DNA from: Flavihumibacter cheonanensis
GTDB taxonomy: Bacteria; Bacteroidota; Bacteroidia; Chitinophagales; Chitinophagaceae
Reading direction: 5' to 3'
DNA length: 64,000 bases
NCBI RefSeq assembly: GCF_022352215.1
Contig: NZ_JAKRWF010000003.1
Span: 477,854-541,853, forward strand
Numbering within the stretch: the stretch's first letter is position 1; the number at the start of each line of letters is the position of its first letter. The position numbers were made by a program, and so were the translations under genes. Under the pieces are notes generated by a model. The model was not told where the DNA came from and searched no databases. It was given only the letters and a program-made list of their open reading frames with translations. Below, in pieces: positions 47,124 through 55,646 of this stretch.

Positions 47124-47746
47124 CAGAAAAAATTAATGGATTCAAACGAATATATGTAACCGGTACCCAGATTTTTCAATTCAATGTTATTAAATCCGAA
47201 GAAAGCAATATTATTTCGACTTGCCGCTTCAAAATCATTATGAGCATCTCCTATTAGAATAGTTTCTGTTGAGGGTAGCGAAAATTTTCTCAGTATATCT
47301 TCAACCAACTTTATTTTAGGTGTTGGCGAACCGTGAATAGATTCAAAAAATTCACTAATAGCTAACTCATCACATAAATATCTGAGCTCCTTTTCATCGG
47401 ATCCTGAAGCAATGAAAAACCGGTATCGTTCTCTGTTCTTTTTGATAAATTCAAGGGTTTCCTGAATTAGATTGGCAGGATCCGTCAGCCTAGCTTTCAT
47501 TATTTTCGAAAAGGCATCCGCCAATTGAAGTATATCAGATGGTTCAAAGGGCTGCTGAAGGATTTGTTTATAGAAATATTCAAATTTGTGATATCTGGAC
47601 AGTCCGCCATTTTGTTCATGATATTTTAATAGTTTATCAACTTTATCCTGGGGAAAATCACGCAGTGCTTCAACAAATCCAAGTTTTCGGATGGGCATGG
47701 AATCAAGGATTACCCCATCAAAGTCAAATATAATAGTCGTCACCAT
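47123..47746 (-). CDS. HAD-superfamily sugar phosphatase
   Basis: A 207-residue HAD subfamily IA hydrolase. The nucleophile motif IIFDFDGVILDSMP is at residues 5-18 (Asp8, Asp10), motif II is FIASGSDEKEL, and motif IV is ILIGDAHNDFEAA near residue 167. It removes phosphate from small molecules such as sugar phosphates. Between a KdsB-like and a capsule-transferase gene it is the likely phosphatase of a ulosonic-acid 8- or 9-phosphate, taking the part that KdsC plays for Kdo, though it is not a KdsC homologue by motifs. Overlaps kdsB-like by 23 bp. Confidence 0.8.
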   Translation of the reverse strand: MVTTIIFDFDGVILDSMPIRKLGFVEALRDFPQDKVDKLLKYHEQNGGLSRYHKFEYFYKQILQQPFEPSDILQLADAFSKIMKARLTDPANLIQETLEFIKKNRERYRFFIASGSDEKELRYLCDELAISEFFESIHGSPTPKIKLVEDILRKFSLPSTETILIGDAHNDFEAASRNNIAFFGFNNIELKNLGTGYIYSFESINFF

Positions 47747-48476
47747 TTTCTTTCAGGTAATTTTCAATTGCCACTACATCTTCAGGACGGTCAACAGCCA
47801 TTGATGATGAATAAAACTCAACCATTTGAACGGGTACATCAAAATCAAAAAACCGCAATATTTCAATATCCTCCTGGAACTCAAACTCCGGTTTAACTTT
47901 TATTGAGTTAAAAAGCCTCAATTGTGCCAGAGTAAAGCCATAAATACAAACCTGTTTATAATAAACAGGAGGATGTTCCTTTTTTAAACTTTTAACGCCA
48001 GGCAAGGGGAGCCTTGACATATAAAGCAACCTTCCACTGCTGTTAACCAATACCTTTGGGATGTTTATATCCCATGGATCTTCACCTTCGCGAAGTTTCG
48101 ACATACCATTTATGATTGAATCCGGATACTGTTTTTTTAGTTCAGCAACCATAAGGATATCCTGAGGGTTTATGATAGGCTCATCGCCCTGAATATTCAA
48201 ATAATAGTGTGCCGGAATTTTTTCTGCAGCTTCAGCCAATCGATCTGTCCCTGTAAGGTGTTCATCAGATGTCATTACTGCCTGGTATCCGGCATCGGTA
48301 ACAACATTATGTATCAATTCACTTTCAGTTGCAACATAGGTATGCTCTTTGCCCAAAGCGGCAGCTACTTTTTTTGCAACTCTTAAAACCATGGGTACTC
48401 CATTAATTGGAACCAGAGGCTTTCCCGGAAAACGGGTTGACGAGTACCGTGCAGGTATAATACCAACTACTCTCAT
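47724..48476 (-). CDS. kdsB: CMP-Kdo-synthetase-like cytidylyltransferase
   Basis: A 250-residue enzyme from the ATG at 48476; the frame is open 162 nt further upstream, but that part lies wholly inside the aldolase gene, and family N-termini begin at VGIIPARYSSTRFPGKPL. It has YVATESELI, the LTGTDRLAEAAEKI block near residue 73 and YLNIQGDEPIINP, and ends with VDRPEDV. KdsB activates Kdo with CTP. Because it sits beside an aldolase and a HAD phosphatase and not beside kdsA or kdsD, its natural substrate may be a related ulosonic acid. It starts one base after the aldolase stop. Confidence 0.85.
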   Translation of the reverse strand: MRVVGIIPARYSSTRFPGKPLVPINGVPMVLRVAKKVAAALGKEHTYVATESELIHNVVTDAGYQAVMTSDEHLTGTDRLAEAAEKIPAHYYLNIQGDEPIINPQDILMVAELKKQYPDSIINGMSKLREGEDPWDINIPKVLVNSSGRLLYMSRLPLPGVKSLKKEHPPVYYKQVCIYGFTLAQLRLFNSIKVKPEFEFQEDIEILRFFDFDVPVQMVEFYSSSMAVDRPEDVVAIENYLKENGDDYYI

Positions 48477-48477
48477 A

Positions 48478-50004
48478 TCAGATTTTTGAATAAAGGGAAA
48501 GCTGATCAATATTTTTATAGCGGGTGGGGGTAAGCGATACAACCCGCACACTGTTTTTCCTGAATTTCTCGAACAGCAGATCATTTTCCTTGGCAACTTC
48601 GTATTCAATGGAGCTTGGCTCAGTATTATAGCCATCAAATCCTGCTACAATGATTTCACCTGGATTATATAACAAAGCGGTTTCCAATGCCAGTCGCAAA
48701 TGCGACTCTTCTCCCTCTTTAATTAATTGCCAACGTGCCAGTTCAACTGCATTGTCTTTCATATCGACAGGTACCTGCGTACCCATCTGTCTTGGAAAAG
48801 GAGAATAAATTAATTTGTAGTCACCTTCCGGCTGATGATGTAACACATCCTCCAGCCGATCTGCTTCTTTTCCCTGTATGCAATACAGTTTTTCAACCGG
48901 GATATTTTCAAATAAGCCAGCATTTTTAGAACTGGAAAAAATAAGTACGCCAATTTGAGCAGACTGAAAATATCTTTTTAATCCTTCCAGGTGGTGGAAA
49001 ATACTTACTCCACCACCGATTACAATGCACTTTTTATTTCCAGAATCATCAAATACCGGCAACTTAACATTGTCTTCAATGCCTGATTTTTTATTAATCA
49101 GCGCTTGTAAAATTCCATTATAAGAATAGAATTGTTTGGTAGTCCAGTCCATCACTTCTTTTTGAGGTAGTGAATACGCTCCCGAAACCATATAAGGTAA
49201 ATTGGTTCCCCACCCATAACCTCTTCGAAGTTCTTCAAAGGCAGTAACAGCTTTGCTGAGTGCATTAAAATTAACAGAAAGTCCCGTTGAAGATAGATAC
49301 GTCAGTAGCAGTTCAGTTTTTAAATTTCCCGCTCCGCGCCCCATTCCTGTGATCGTGGAGTCAATATATTCTACTCCGTTTTCAATTGCAGTAAGCGTAT
49401 TAGCAAGCGCCATTTCCATATTGTTATGTCCATGAAAACCAAGACTGATACTAGTGCCTGCCTGAACTGTTTTAATTATTTGTGCAAGTTGCGCAGGCAT
49501 GATTCCACCGTAAGAATCAACAAGGTATAATACATCTACAATATCATTTGGTAGCGCAGCTAATTTTTTCAAAACAGCCTCATCACCAGCAATCCTTGAA
49601 ATATACATCAGATTAAATGCTACTTTAATTCCTACTTCCTTTATGGCTTTTGCCAGTGCAATTCCTTCATCTATTTTAGACGGGGCAACCGTAATTCGAA
49701 CCATAGCCAGCTTGTCACTGATAGAATCGAGCAAATGTGGAATATCCCCCGGCTGTGTATTTTTTTCATCAATGATTAGTACTAATCCTTTTCTAAGTGT
49801 TTCAGCTATTCTTTGAACGAGGTAATCCGGACAATAGTAGAATCTCCCGAGATAACCAGGCTCTGGCTTTGCCCGATAGCCGATTTCTACAAAATCAACC
49901 GGACTTTCATTCATTGCTTTAAGATAGACCTGCAGCAATTGATCTGAAAAATCCCAGTTAGTATAGTAACCACCATCCCGAAAGGTGCAATCCAATAATT
50001 TCAT
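48478..50004 (-). CDS. HMGL/DmpG-like aldolase fused to an unknown C-terminal domain
   Basis: A 508-residue two-domain protein. Residues 1-300 are a class-II pyruvate aldolase of the HMG-CoA-lyase/4-hydroxy-2-oxovalerate-aldolase type: LLDCTFRDGG (Asp5/Arg9-Asp10), GFHGHNN (His191, His193, metal ligands) and TGMGRGAGNLKTE near 220. Residues about 323-508 begin KKCIVIGGGVSIFHHLEGLK, a Rossmann-like start of a domain I do not recognise. The aldolase would make or cleave a 2-keto-4-hydroxy acid. The next genes encode a KdsB-like enzyme and a HAD phosphatase, which suggests synthesis of a ulosonic acid. The fusion is unusual for degradative aldolases. Confidence 0.75.
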   Translation of the reverse strand: MKLLDCTFRDGGYYTNWDFSDQLLQVYLKAMNESPVDFVEIGYRAKPEPGYLGRFYYCPDYLVQRIAETLRKGLVLIIDEKNTQPGDIPHLLDSISDKLAMVRITVAPSKIDEGIALAKAIKEVGIKVAFNLMYISRIAGDEAVLKKLAALPNDIVDVLYLVDSYGGIMPAQLAQIIKTVQAGTSISLGFHGHNNMEMALANTLTAIENGVEYIDSTITGMGRGAGNLKTELLLTYLSSTGLSVNFNALSKAVTAFEELRRGYGWGTNLPYMVSGAYSLPQKEVMDWTTKQFYSYNGILQALINKKSGIEDNVKLPVFDDSGNKKCIVIGGGVSIFHHLEGLKRYFQSAQIGVLIFSSSKNAGLFENIPVEKLYCIQGKEADRLEDVLHHQPEGDYKLIYSPFPRQMGTQVPVDMKDNAVELARWQLIKEGEESHLRLALETALLYNPGEIIVAGFDGYNTEPSSIEYEVAKENDLLFEKFRKNSVRVVSLTPTRYKNIDQLSLYSKI

Positions 50005-50021
50005 AGTATGAATTTAATTTT

Positions 50022-51782
50022 TCAATGTAGTAAACTGTTATACTGAAGAACCTCTTTTATTCGACCTCCTTCCAACCTTACAATACGATCTGTATGTTTC
50101 AATGTGGAGAACCGATGTGCAATAATCAGAATGGTAATGCCCGATCCTCGCAATTGTTCAATGGTCTGATTGATTGCTTCCTCTGTTTCATTATCAAGTG
50201 CAGAGGTTGCTTCGTCCAGTATAATTAAAGAACTGTTATGATATAGCGCACGGGCAATTATTACCCGTTGTTTTTGCCCTCCACTCAGATTCTTTCCCAT
50301 TTCTTCAATTTGAATCTGATAAGGATCCCTCCCATTAACAAAACCATCTAAAGAAGCTGCAATTATGGATTTATTCAATCGATCATGATCTATATCCTGT
50401 TCCAGGAATGCGATATTGGCAGCCAGGCTGCCCCGTTCCAGGTACGGCGACTGTTGAACATAACTAATTTCGTTCATCCAGGAAATTGCCTGATTCGATT
50501 CAAGTAGTTTTCCATCAATTCGAATTTCTCCACTATCCGGTTTGTAAAATCCAATTAACAGGTTAATTAGAGTTGATTTACCAGAGCCGGATTTGCCAAT
50601 TAATCCAATAATTTCCCCTTTTTTAATTTTGAGTGTGATGTCCGTAAGTACTGGCTGCTCATTTTTCCTGAATGCAAAACGAATATTATGAAATAGAATT
50701 TCTTCTTCAAAAAAAACAGGAGTCCTCTGGGAAGTTGAATTTGAAAACCACCGGTACTTATTTTCGAATACGGGCCGATATACATTAAACAGATAACTGT
50801 ATTGTTCCAATTGCATAAGAGAAGGCATAATTTTCGTTAATGAAGGAATCAGTCTGTAACCAGCCGCAGCATATACTGTAATTAAGGGCAGGATTTGCGA
50901 AGGATTTCCTGAAATATATGCCGCGTAAACAAAAATTATTAGTAGCCCAAGCACTGTGACCAATTCAAAAAGCTTGGCAGGAATCATTGCCAAAACATTG
51001 GTCTTAATATTGATCGCATTCAATGCCCTCAGAACCGATTTGTAATCGTCAATTAAACGTTCTCCTTTATTACGAAGTCGTACATCAACCATTCCGTATA
51101 TCCCTCTATTACTGTTGGAATAAAGTTTTGGTGTGTGCTCATGTTGCCGTTCACCATAAGTCTGCAGTTTTCGTTTTACCAGAAACTGAAACAGGAAAAC
51201 AACTGGAAAAATAGTACCGCAAACGAGTAGTAATACCTCAATATTATAGAAGGCGATCCCAAGTGTGATAAGTGCAATCACGACTATTTCCGCAGTAATC
51301 AACAATACAGGCAAAACCAGGAACCTTGAAAAATGCTGTGGACTCTGAGTAAGTTCCCGGATAATTTTCGCAGAGTCCTGTTTTGTAACGGTTTCAAAAT
51401 CAGAAGACAGATAATATTCAAATGTTTTCTCACCAATAAATTCTGCAATTTCAAAACAGAATTTGGATTGTAACTGTTGGCTATAGAGGACAAATAATGT
51501 TCTGAATACCATAAAGAGGAAACCTGTAAAAAACAAGAGCAGCAGGAATGCCCTATTATCCCAACCAGGTAACCAGTTATTCAATACCTGCAAGAATCCC
51601 TTATTCAATAACTCCGGTTCTGCAACAGCTGAGATAATTGGAATAAACACAGCCAATCCTGCTATATCAATAATACTGGTAATCAGAATAAGCGCAAGTA
51701 TCCTCCAGAGCTTCTTTCTTTTTTCTGAGGGAAGGCTCTCAAGAATCCTGTTATAAGTAGATATTAGAATAAATTTCCGCAT
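50022..51782 (-). CDS. ABC exporter, permease fused to ATPase (PglK/MsbA-like)
   Basis: A 586-residue half-transporter. Six membrane segments span about residues 25-310, followed by an ATPase domain with Walker A IGLIGKSGSGKSTL near residue 395, signature LSGGQKQRVIIARAL near 495 and Walker B SLIILDEATSALD near 517. The type resembles PglK and MsbA, which flip lipid-linked oligosaccharides or lipid A. No Wzx is found in Block A, so this is the likely flippase for its lipid-linked units. It lies between Wzc and the aldolase gene. Confidence 0.88.
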   Translation of the reverse strand: MRKFILISTYNRILESLPSEKRKKLWRILALILITSIIDIAGLAVFIPIISAVAEPELLNKGFLQVLNNWLPGWDNRAFLLLLFFTGFLFMVFRTLFVLYSQQLQSKFCFEIAEFIGEKTFEYYLSSDFETVTKQDSAKIIRELTQSPQHFSRFLVLPVLLITAEIVVIALITLGIAFYNIEVLLLVCGTIFPVVFLFQFLVKRKLQTYGERQHEHTPKLYSNSNRGIYGMVDVRLRNKGERLIDDYKSVLRALNAINIKTNVLAMIPAKLFELVTVLGLLIIFVYAAYISGNPSQILPLITVYAAAGYRLIPSLTKIMPSLMQLEQYSYLFNVYRPVFENKYRWFSNSTSQRTPVFFEEEILFHNIRFAFRKNEQPVLTDITLKIKKGEIIGLIGKSGSGKSTLINLLIGFYKPDSGEIRIDGKLLESNQAISWMNEISYVQQSPYLERGSLAANIAFLEQDIDHDRLNKSIIAASLDGFVNGRDPYQIQIEEMGKNLSGGQKQRVIIARALYHNSSLIILDEATSALDNETEEAINQTIEQLRGSGITILIIAHRFSTLKHTDRIVRLEGGRIKEVLQYNSLLH

Positions 51783-51803
51783 CAGAGCAGGATTACATCA
51801 CTA

Positions 51804-54167
51804 TTATCTGTTACCGAACAAACGTTTCCAGAATGATTTTTTAGGTTCTGCATTAATATCAAAATACCCTGATGCCTGTTGCCCTTTCCCAAAAGCGTAT
51901 CCATATCCATATCCATAACCATATCCTCTTTGCATTTGAACATCATTGATTACAACTGACATGGACGGCAATCTTTTAGTTTGGTATAAAGTATCAATTA
52001 GGTCCACCACCTTTTTTATCGTATAATTCTGACGAATAATATAGAGCGTAGCATCAGCATATTTCCCAAGAGTAATTGCATCGCTTACTACTCCAACGGG
52101 TGCTGAATCAATAATTATAACATCAAAATTTTCTTTTGCCCAGGCAAATAATTTTTCCATTTTTGGCAGCAATAACATTTCAGATGGATTGGGCGGAATA
52201 ACGCCGCATGGAAAAACATACAATCCATCAATATCTTTTACACGAACCAACAGGTCTTCTTCTTTTTCGTTAGTAACAAGATAACTGCTTAAACCTTTAC
52301 GGGTTGACACGTTCAGATTGGATGATATTTTTGGCTTCCGGATGTCGAATTCCAGCAATAGTGTTTTTTTACCAGCTAAAGCAAAAGCTGCCCCGATATT
52401 GGTACTGATAAAGGATTTTCCCTCCCCGCTCATAGACGAGGTCACAAGGATGGTTGGCTTGCTGGTTTGATTGGCCAGGTACGTCATATTGGTCCGGATG
52501 CTACGAAACTGTTCTGTTATATAACTTCTGTTTTGAAGTGTTACCAACAATGGACTTGGATTATCGGAACTCCCTACTTCTCCGGCAATTGGTACTTGGG
52601 TATTTTTCTCTATATCGCTCCGCATGGAGATTTTATCATTCAGAAATCCCAGCACCATAATAATTAGAATGGGAATAGCCAACCCTGCAGCAATAAATTT
52701 CAAATAAACACCACTAGGAATAGGTGCAACCAATTTCCCCCTTACAGTTGCTTTTTCCAGAATACTGGAATTGGGAAGTACCGCGGCAGAAGCAATGGCA
52801 ACTTCTTCCTTCTTGGAAAGAAGCAACAAATATAATTCTTCCTTAATTTTATGCTGACGTTCTATGTTCAATAACCGTCTGACCTTCCCAGGCACGGAAA
52901 CTGATTTTTGTTGCGCGGACGAATACCGGTCCTGCATTTGTTTCAGCACAATGTCATACGAACGATCTACACTGGCAAGTGCTTCGTTGATATCAATTTT
53001 AATTTTATCCAGGCTGGCCTGCATTTCCAGCACTTTGGGGTTTTGTAGCGTAGTTGATTTTAGGAGTGCAGTTTTTTGTAACTGTAATTCATTATAAGCA
53101 GAAATTAACGCTGTTAAAGTGGGTTCATCTACACCCAGATTAACAGGAACAGTAGCCTGGTCGTTGTTTTTGTTCAGAAGGTATTCTTTCAGCCACTGCA
53201 GTACTTTTTTCTTTACGGAAATGTCGTTAATTCTGGTATCCAACTCTGACATGGAGTTCACATACATTTCTGATTGCAGGCCAAGACCAATTCCCTGATT
53301 CTTCTCCTGGAATTGCTGAATAGCTCCTTCCACTCCGGATAATTCCGACTGTAAAGAGTCTAGCCGTTCATCAATAAATCTGATTGTCCCAAGAGCAATT
53401 GCATTTTTATCTTCTACAGTAGCATTACCATACTCCTTCATTAAGGTATTCACTATGTCAGCAGCCTGCTGTACGTTTGTCGACTGAAAAGATATTTCGA
53501 GGATATTCGCATATTCATTGCTTTGCTTGATTGAAATATGTGGTATTATGCGTTCTGCAGCTATATCTAATGGGTAATGATCTATCAGGAAATCTCTCGT
53601 ATCATAATCATCTAAATAAGAAGGATTCAGATGAATTTTAAATACTCCTCTTTTGTCCTCAATGACGGAGCCGAATTGACGGGCCTCTCCAGCACCATTA
53701 AGCAGGAATTCTTTATCATTAAGGACAGTAACCTGAAATGTAATTCTGGAAGAATCACGTTTGCGAATAACTTCCAGCTGCAATGGTGAATGTGGATAAC
53801 CTAATGTAGATTTAACTTTGCCTAAACCGGTATATTCAAAATTCAATCCCAATTCCTGTACTACCCGTTGAACAAAATTGTTTGATTTTAAAATGGCCAT
53901 TTCATTATTCAGATTAGGCCCTGCGTCCATGAGAAATAGTCGGTTGAATTTCTCATCACTGGTACTTACAGCATTTTCCCCTTTAATAATCATCTGGCCT
54001 TTTGCCATAAATTCATCCGGAGTATAGCGAAGATAGATAAGTGCACCAATAATACTAACTATAAGGGAAAGCGCTATCCATGGGAGGTATTTCAGATTCC
54101 TATAGACAAACTCCATAGGGGTAAATTCCTGTTTTGAAAGTTCAAATTGATCGGCAGGATTTTCCAT
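51804..54167 (-). CDS. Wzc-type tyrosine autokinase with Wzz domain (copy 1)
   Basis: A 787-residue inner-membrane protein with the same layout as copy 2. A membrane segment lies near residues 30-50, a Wzz/GNVR periplasmic region with coiled coil spans about 245-450, and a second membrane segment is near 490. The BY-kinase has SGEGKSFISTNIGAAF, LLEFDIRKPKI and IIDSAPVGVVSDA. The tail has (Gly-Tyr)5 at residues 748-757, followed by a further 30 residues. It is 9 bp after its Wza partner gene. The two copies are clearly different in sequence, so the polymers are probably different. Confidence 0.93.
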   Translation of the reverse strand: MENPADQFELSKQEFTPMEFVYRNLKYLPWIALSLIVSIIGALIYLRYTPDEFMAKGQMIIKGENAVSTSDEKFNRLFLMDAGPNLNNEMAILKSNNFVQRVVQELGLNFEYTGLGKVKSTLGYPHSPLQLEVIRKRDSSRITFQVTVLNDKEFLLNGAGEARQFGSVIEDKRGVFKIHLNPSYLDDYDTRDFLIDHYPLDIAAERIIPHISIKQSNEYANILEISFQSTNVQQAADIVNTLMKEYGNATVEDKNAIALGTIRFIDERLDSLQSELSGVEGAIQQFQEKNQGIGLGLQSEMYVNSMSELDTRINDISVKKKVLQWLKEYLLNKNNDQATVPVNLGVDEPTLTALISAYNELQLQKTALLKSTTLQNPKVLEMQASLDKIKIDINEALASVDRSYDIVLKQMQDRYSSAQQKSVSVPGKVRRLLNIERQHKIKEELYLLLLSKKEEVAIASAAVLPNSSILEKATVRGKLVAPIPSGVYLKFIAAGLAIPILIIMVLGFLNDKISMRSDIEKNTQVPIAGEVGSSDNPSPLLVTLQNRSYITEQFRSIRTNMTYLANQTSKPTILVTSSMSGEGKSFISTNIGAAFALAGKKTLLLEFDIRKPKISSNLNVSTRKGLSSYLVTNEKEEDLLVRVKDIDGLYVFPCGVIPPNPSEMLLLPKMEKLFAWAKENFDVIIIDSAPVGVVSDAITLGKYADATLYIIRQNYTIKKVVDLIDTLYQTKRLPSMSVVINDVQMQRGYGYGYGYGYAFGKGQQASGYFDINAEPKKSFWKRLFGNR
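51897..51926 (-). repeat. Hexanucleotide repeat coding (Gly-Tyr)5
   Basis: Five GGN-TAY codon pairs in the tail of Wzc copy 1, visible as ccatat/ccataa units on the plus strand. It is shorter and purer than the nine-unit version in copy 2, and unit changes would stay in frame. Confidence 0.85.
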
Positions 54168-54176
54168 AGAAGTTAC

Positions 54177-54980
54177 TTATCGTGCAATTAAAGTTATTAC
54201 AAGGGCTGCTACTGATACGAGGCTACTTGCAATTGTAATATTTCTCATCAGTACCTGTTCATTCCCCGTTGGTTTCTTTCTGTTAGGTTCAACGTAAACA
54301 AAATCATTCTGTTGCAGATAGAAAAAAGGAGAGTTGTAAAAATCAGCTGAACGCAAATCAATACGGCCGGTAGTCCTTTTACCATTCACTTCACGTACAA
54401 TTAGAATATTATCTCTACGGGCAAAATTGGTAAGGTCTCCAGACAAGCCGATTGCATCAAGTATTGAAATTTTTTGATCAGGAAATTCAATCATACCTGG
54501 CCTTAATACTTCTCCCATCACAGTAATTCTGGTATTTGTAAAACGAACCACTACATAAGGGTTTTGAAGGTAGAGACGCAATCGCTCGGTTATCAAATCC
54601 GCGACTTGCTTTTTAGTTAATCCAAGCACATCGATAGGCCCAAGCGAATGAAAAAATATCTGTCCATTATTGTCAACCTGGTAGCCTCTTCCTAAAATAG
54701 AGAGAGACGAAGTTCCTGCATTTCCACCAACAGTCGAACCTCCCCCGGTTTGCGGTTGATTATAGATTTCAGTAGCCTCACGGTTATCACTGTATACTAA
54801 AATTGATAAAAGATCTCCTTTTTTGATAATCAAATCAGGAATAACCAAAGCGCCTATATCCGCCGTATCAATTCCCTGCAGTATAATCCGTTGCTGGTGA
54901 TTTTTCTGCGATGCACCACAGGCAATCAACAAAAAAAGTGCAGTTACCATCGCTGCACCCTGGTATAGCTTTTTCAGCAT
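54177..54980 (-). CDS. Wza-like polysaccharide export lipoprotein (copy 1)
   Basis: A 267-residue lipoprotein with a signal peptide ending LLIAC (Cys21). The poly-export domain starts at LIIKKGDLLSILVYS, and the SLBB part has ITVMGEVLRPGMIEFP and SILDAIGLSGDLTNFARRD. The C-terminal NITIASSLVSVAALVITLI is a hydrophobic helix, as in copy 2. It is the first structural gene after upxY and is followed by its Wzc. It should form the outer-membrane exit for the Block A polymer. Confidence 0.92.
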   Translation of the reverse strand: MLKKLYQGAAMVTALFLLIACGASQKNHQQRIILQGIDTADIGALVIPDLIIKKGDLLSILVYSDNREATEIYNQPQTGGGSTVGGNAGTSSLSILGRGYQVDNNGQIFFHSLGPIDVLGLTKKQVADLITERLRLYLQNPYVVVRFTNTRITVMGEVLRPGMIEFPDQKISILDAIGLSGDLTNFARRDNILIVREVNGKRTTGRIDLRSADFYNSPFFYLQQNDFVYVEPNRKKPTGNEQVLMRNITIASSLVSVAALVITLIAR

Positions 54981-55014
54981 GTATAGTATTGGTTAAGTAT
55001 CAAAATTGTCTGCA

Positions 55015-55515
55015 TCACTTTACAACCACCTTCTCTTTATCCAGCGTAGCTACCAGTTTACATCCCAGGCTCTCAATCAGCACTTCCACCCGTTTCTTAT
55101 CGGCCGACAAAATTCGCCCTTGCTGTTCCATGAATACGCCTGAAGTGATGATCACCTGGTCACCTGGTTTGGGTTCCGGAAGCTGTTCCACTTCCACATC
55201 TTCGAACTCATTCAGGAATCGCTTGATCCGCTCGATCTCCACCTCTTTTACCTGCGCCGGTTTTCCCAGCCAGTAAACAAAATTCACCACACCGTCCACA
55301 AAACGTACATCGGCCCTGTCTTCGTCTGTTACCCGTACAAAAACATAACTTTTGAATAAAGGCTCCTCCACTACTTTATACCGATCGCTCCATTTTTTAC
55401 GCACTTTATTCAACGGACAATACGACTGCCAGCCCTTCTGAAGAAGCAATTCATGTACCTTCTTCTCCCAGCGCGGTTTTGTATAAAGTGCGTACCAGTT
55501 TTTCTGCTTGGTCAT
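55015..55515 (-). CDS. UpxY-like NusG-family antiterminator
   Basis: A 166-residue NusG paralog. The NGN domain begins KNWYALYTKPRWEKKVHELLLQKGW in pattern and keeps LFKSYVFVRV. A C-terminal KOW domain contains KPGDQVIITSGVFMEQQGRIL. In Bacteroides, UpxY proteins bind elongating polymerase in the leader of their own capsule operon and prevent early termination. The ATG at 55515 is chosen; a TTG 18 nt upstream is in frame. No UpxZ-like antagonist gene is present. It heads Block A and is preceded by the 20-bp repeat. Confidence 0.88.
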   Translation of the reverse strand: MTKQKNWYALYTKPRWEKKVHELLLQKGWQSYCPLNKVRKKWSDRYKVVEEPLFKSYVFVRVTDEDRADVRFVDGVVNFVYWLGKPAQVKEVEIERIKRFLNEFEDVEVEQLPEPKPGDQVIITSGVFMEQQGRILSADKKRVEVLIESLGCKLVATLDKEKVVVK

Positions 55516-55548
55516 AGGTCTCAGGTTTTTCAACGCTGCAATTTAGGC

Positions 55549-55568
55549 ATAGCTTCGCCTCCTCAGTC
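55549..55568 (-). repeat. 20-bp leader repeat, copy A (candidate ops-like element)
   Basis: An exact copy of GACTGAGGAGGCGAAGCTAT, ending 33 nt before the upxY ATG. The only other copy is at 27935-27954. In both the TAAA motif follows three bases later, so the similarity covers about 27 positions with two differences. Placement in two leaders of the same locus next to an UpxY gene suggests an antiterminator recruitment site. This is inference; no experimental data are available from sequence. Confidence 0.6.
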
Positions 55569-55604
55569 CCATCGGCCTGAATTTTTCCTTACCCACCTGC
55601 AATA

Positions 55605-55643
55605 AAAAAGGCAAGGGAGCCCAGAATTCGACCTCCTTGCCTT
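55605..55643 (-). terminator. Intrinsic terminator-like hairpin upstream of upxY
   Basis: On the minus strand aaggcaagg (55643-55635) pairs with ccttgcctt (55616-55608) around an 18-nt loop, and the stem runs into TTTTTT. It may end transcription of the acetyltransferase gene at 55776-56300, which lies about 130 nt upstream. Alternatively it is an attenuator in the upxY leader, the type of barrier UpxY proteins overcome. The position before the 20-bp repeat favours the first reading. Confidence 0.6.
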
Positions 55644-55646
55644 CAA

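Noticed and set aside
48477-48638. Upstream extension of the KdsB-like gene by 54 codons
   Set aside because: The extra part is inside the aldolase gene in a different frame, and the KdsB family begins at the ATG at 48476.
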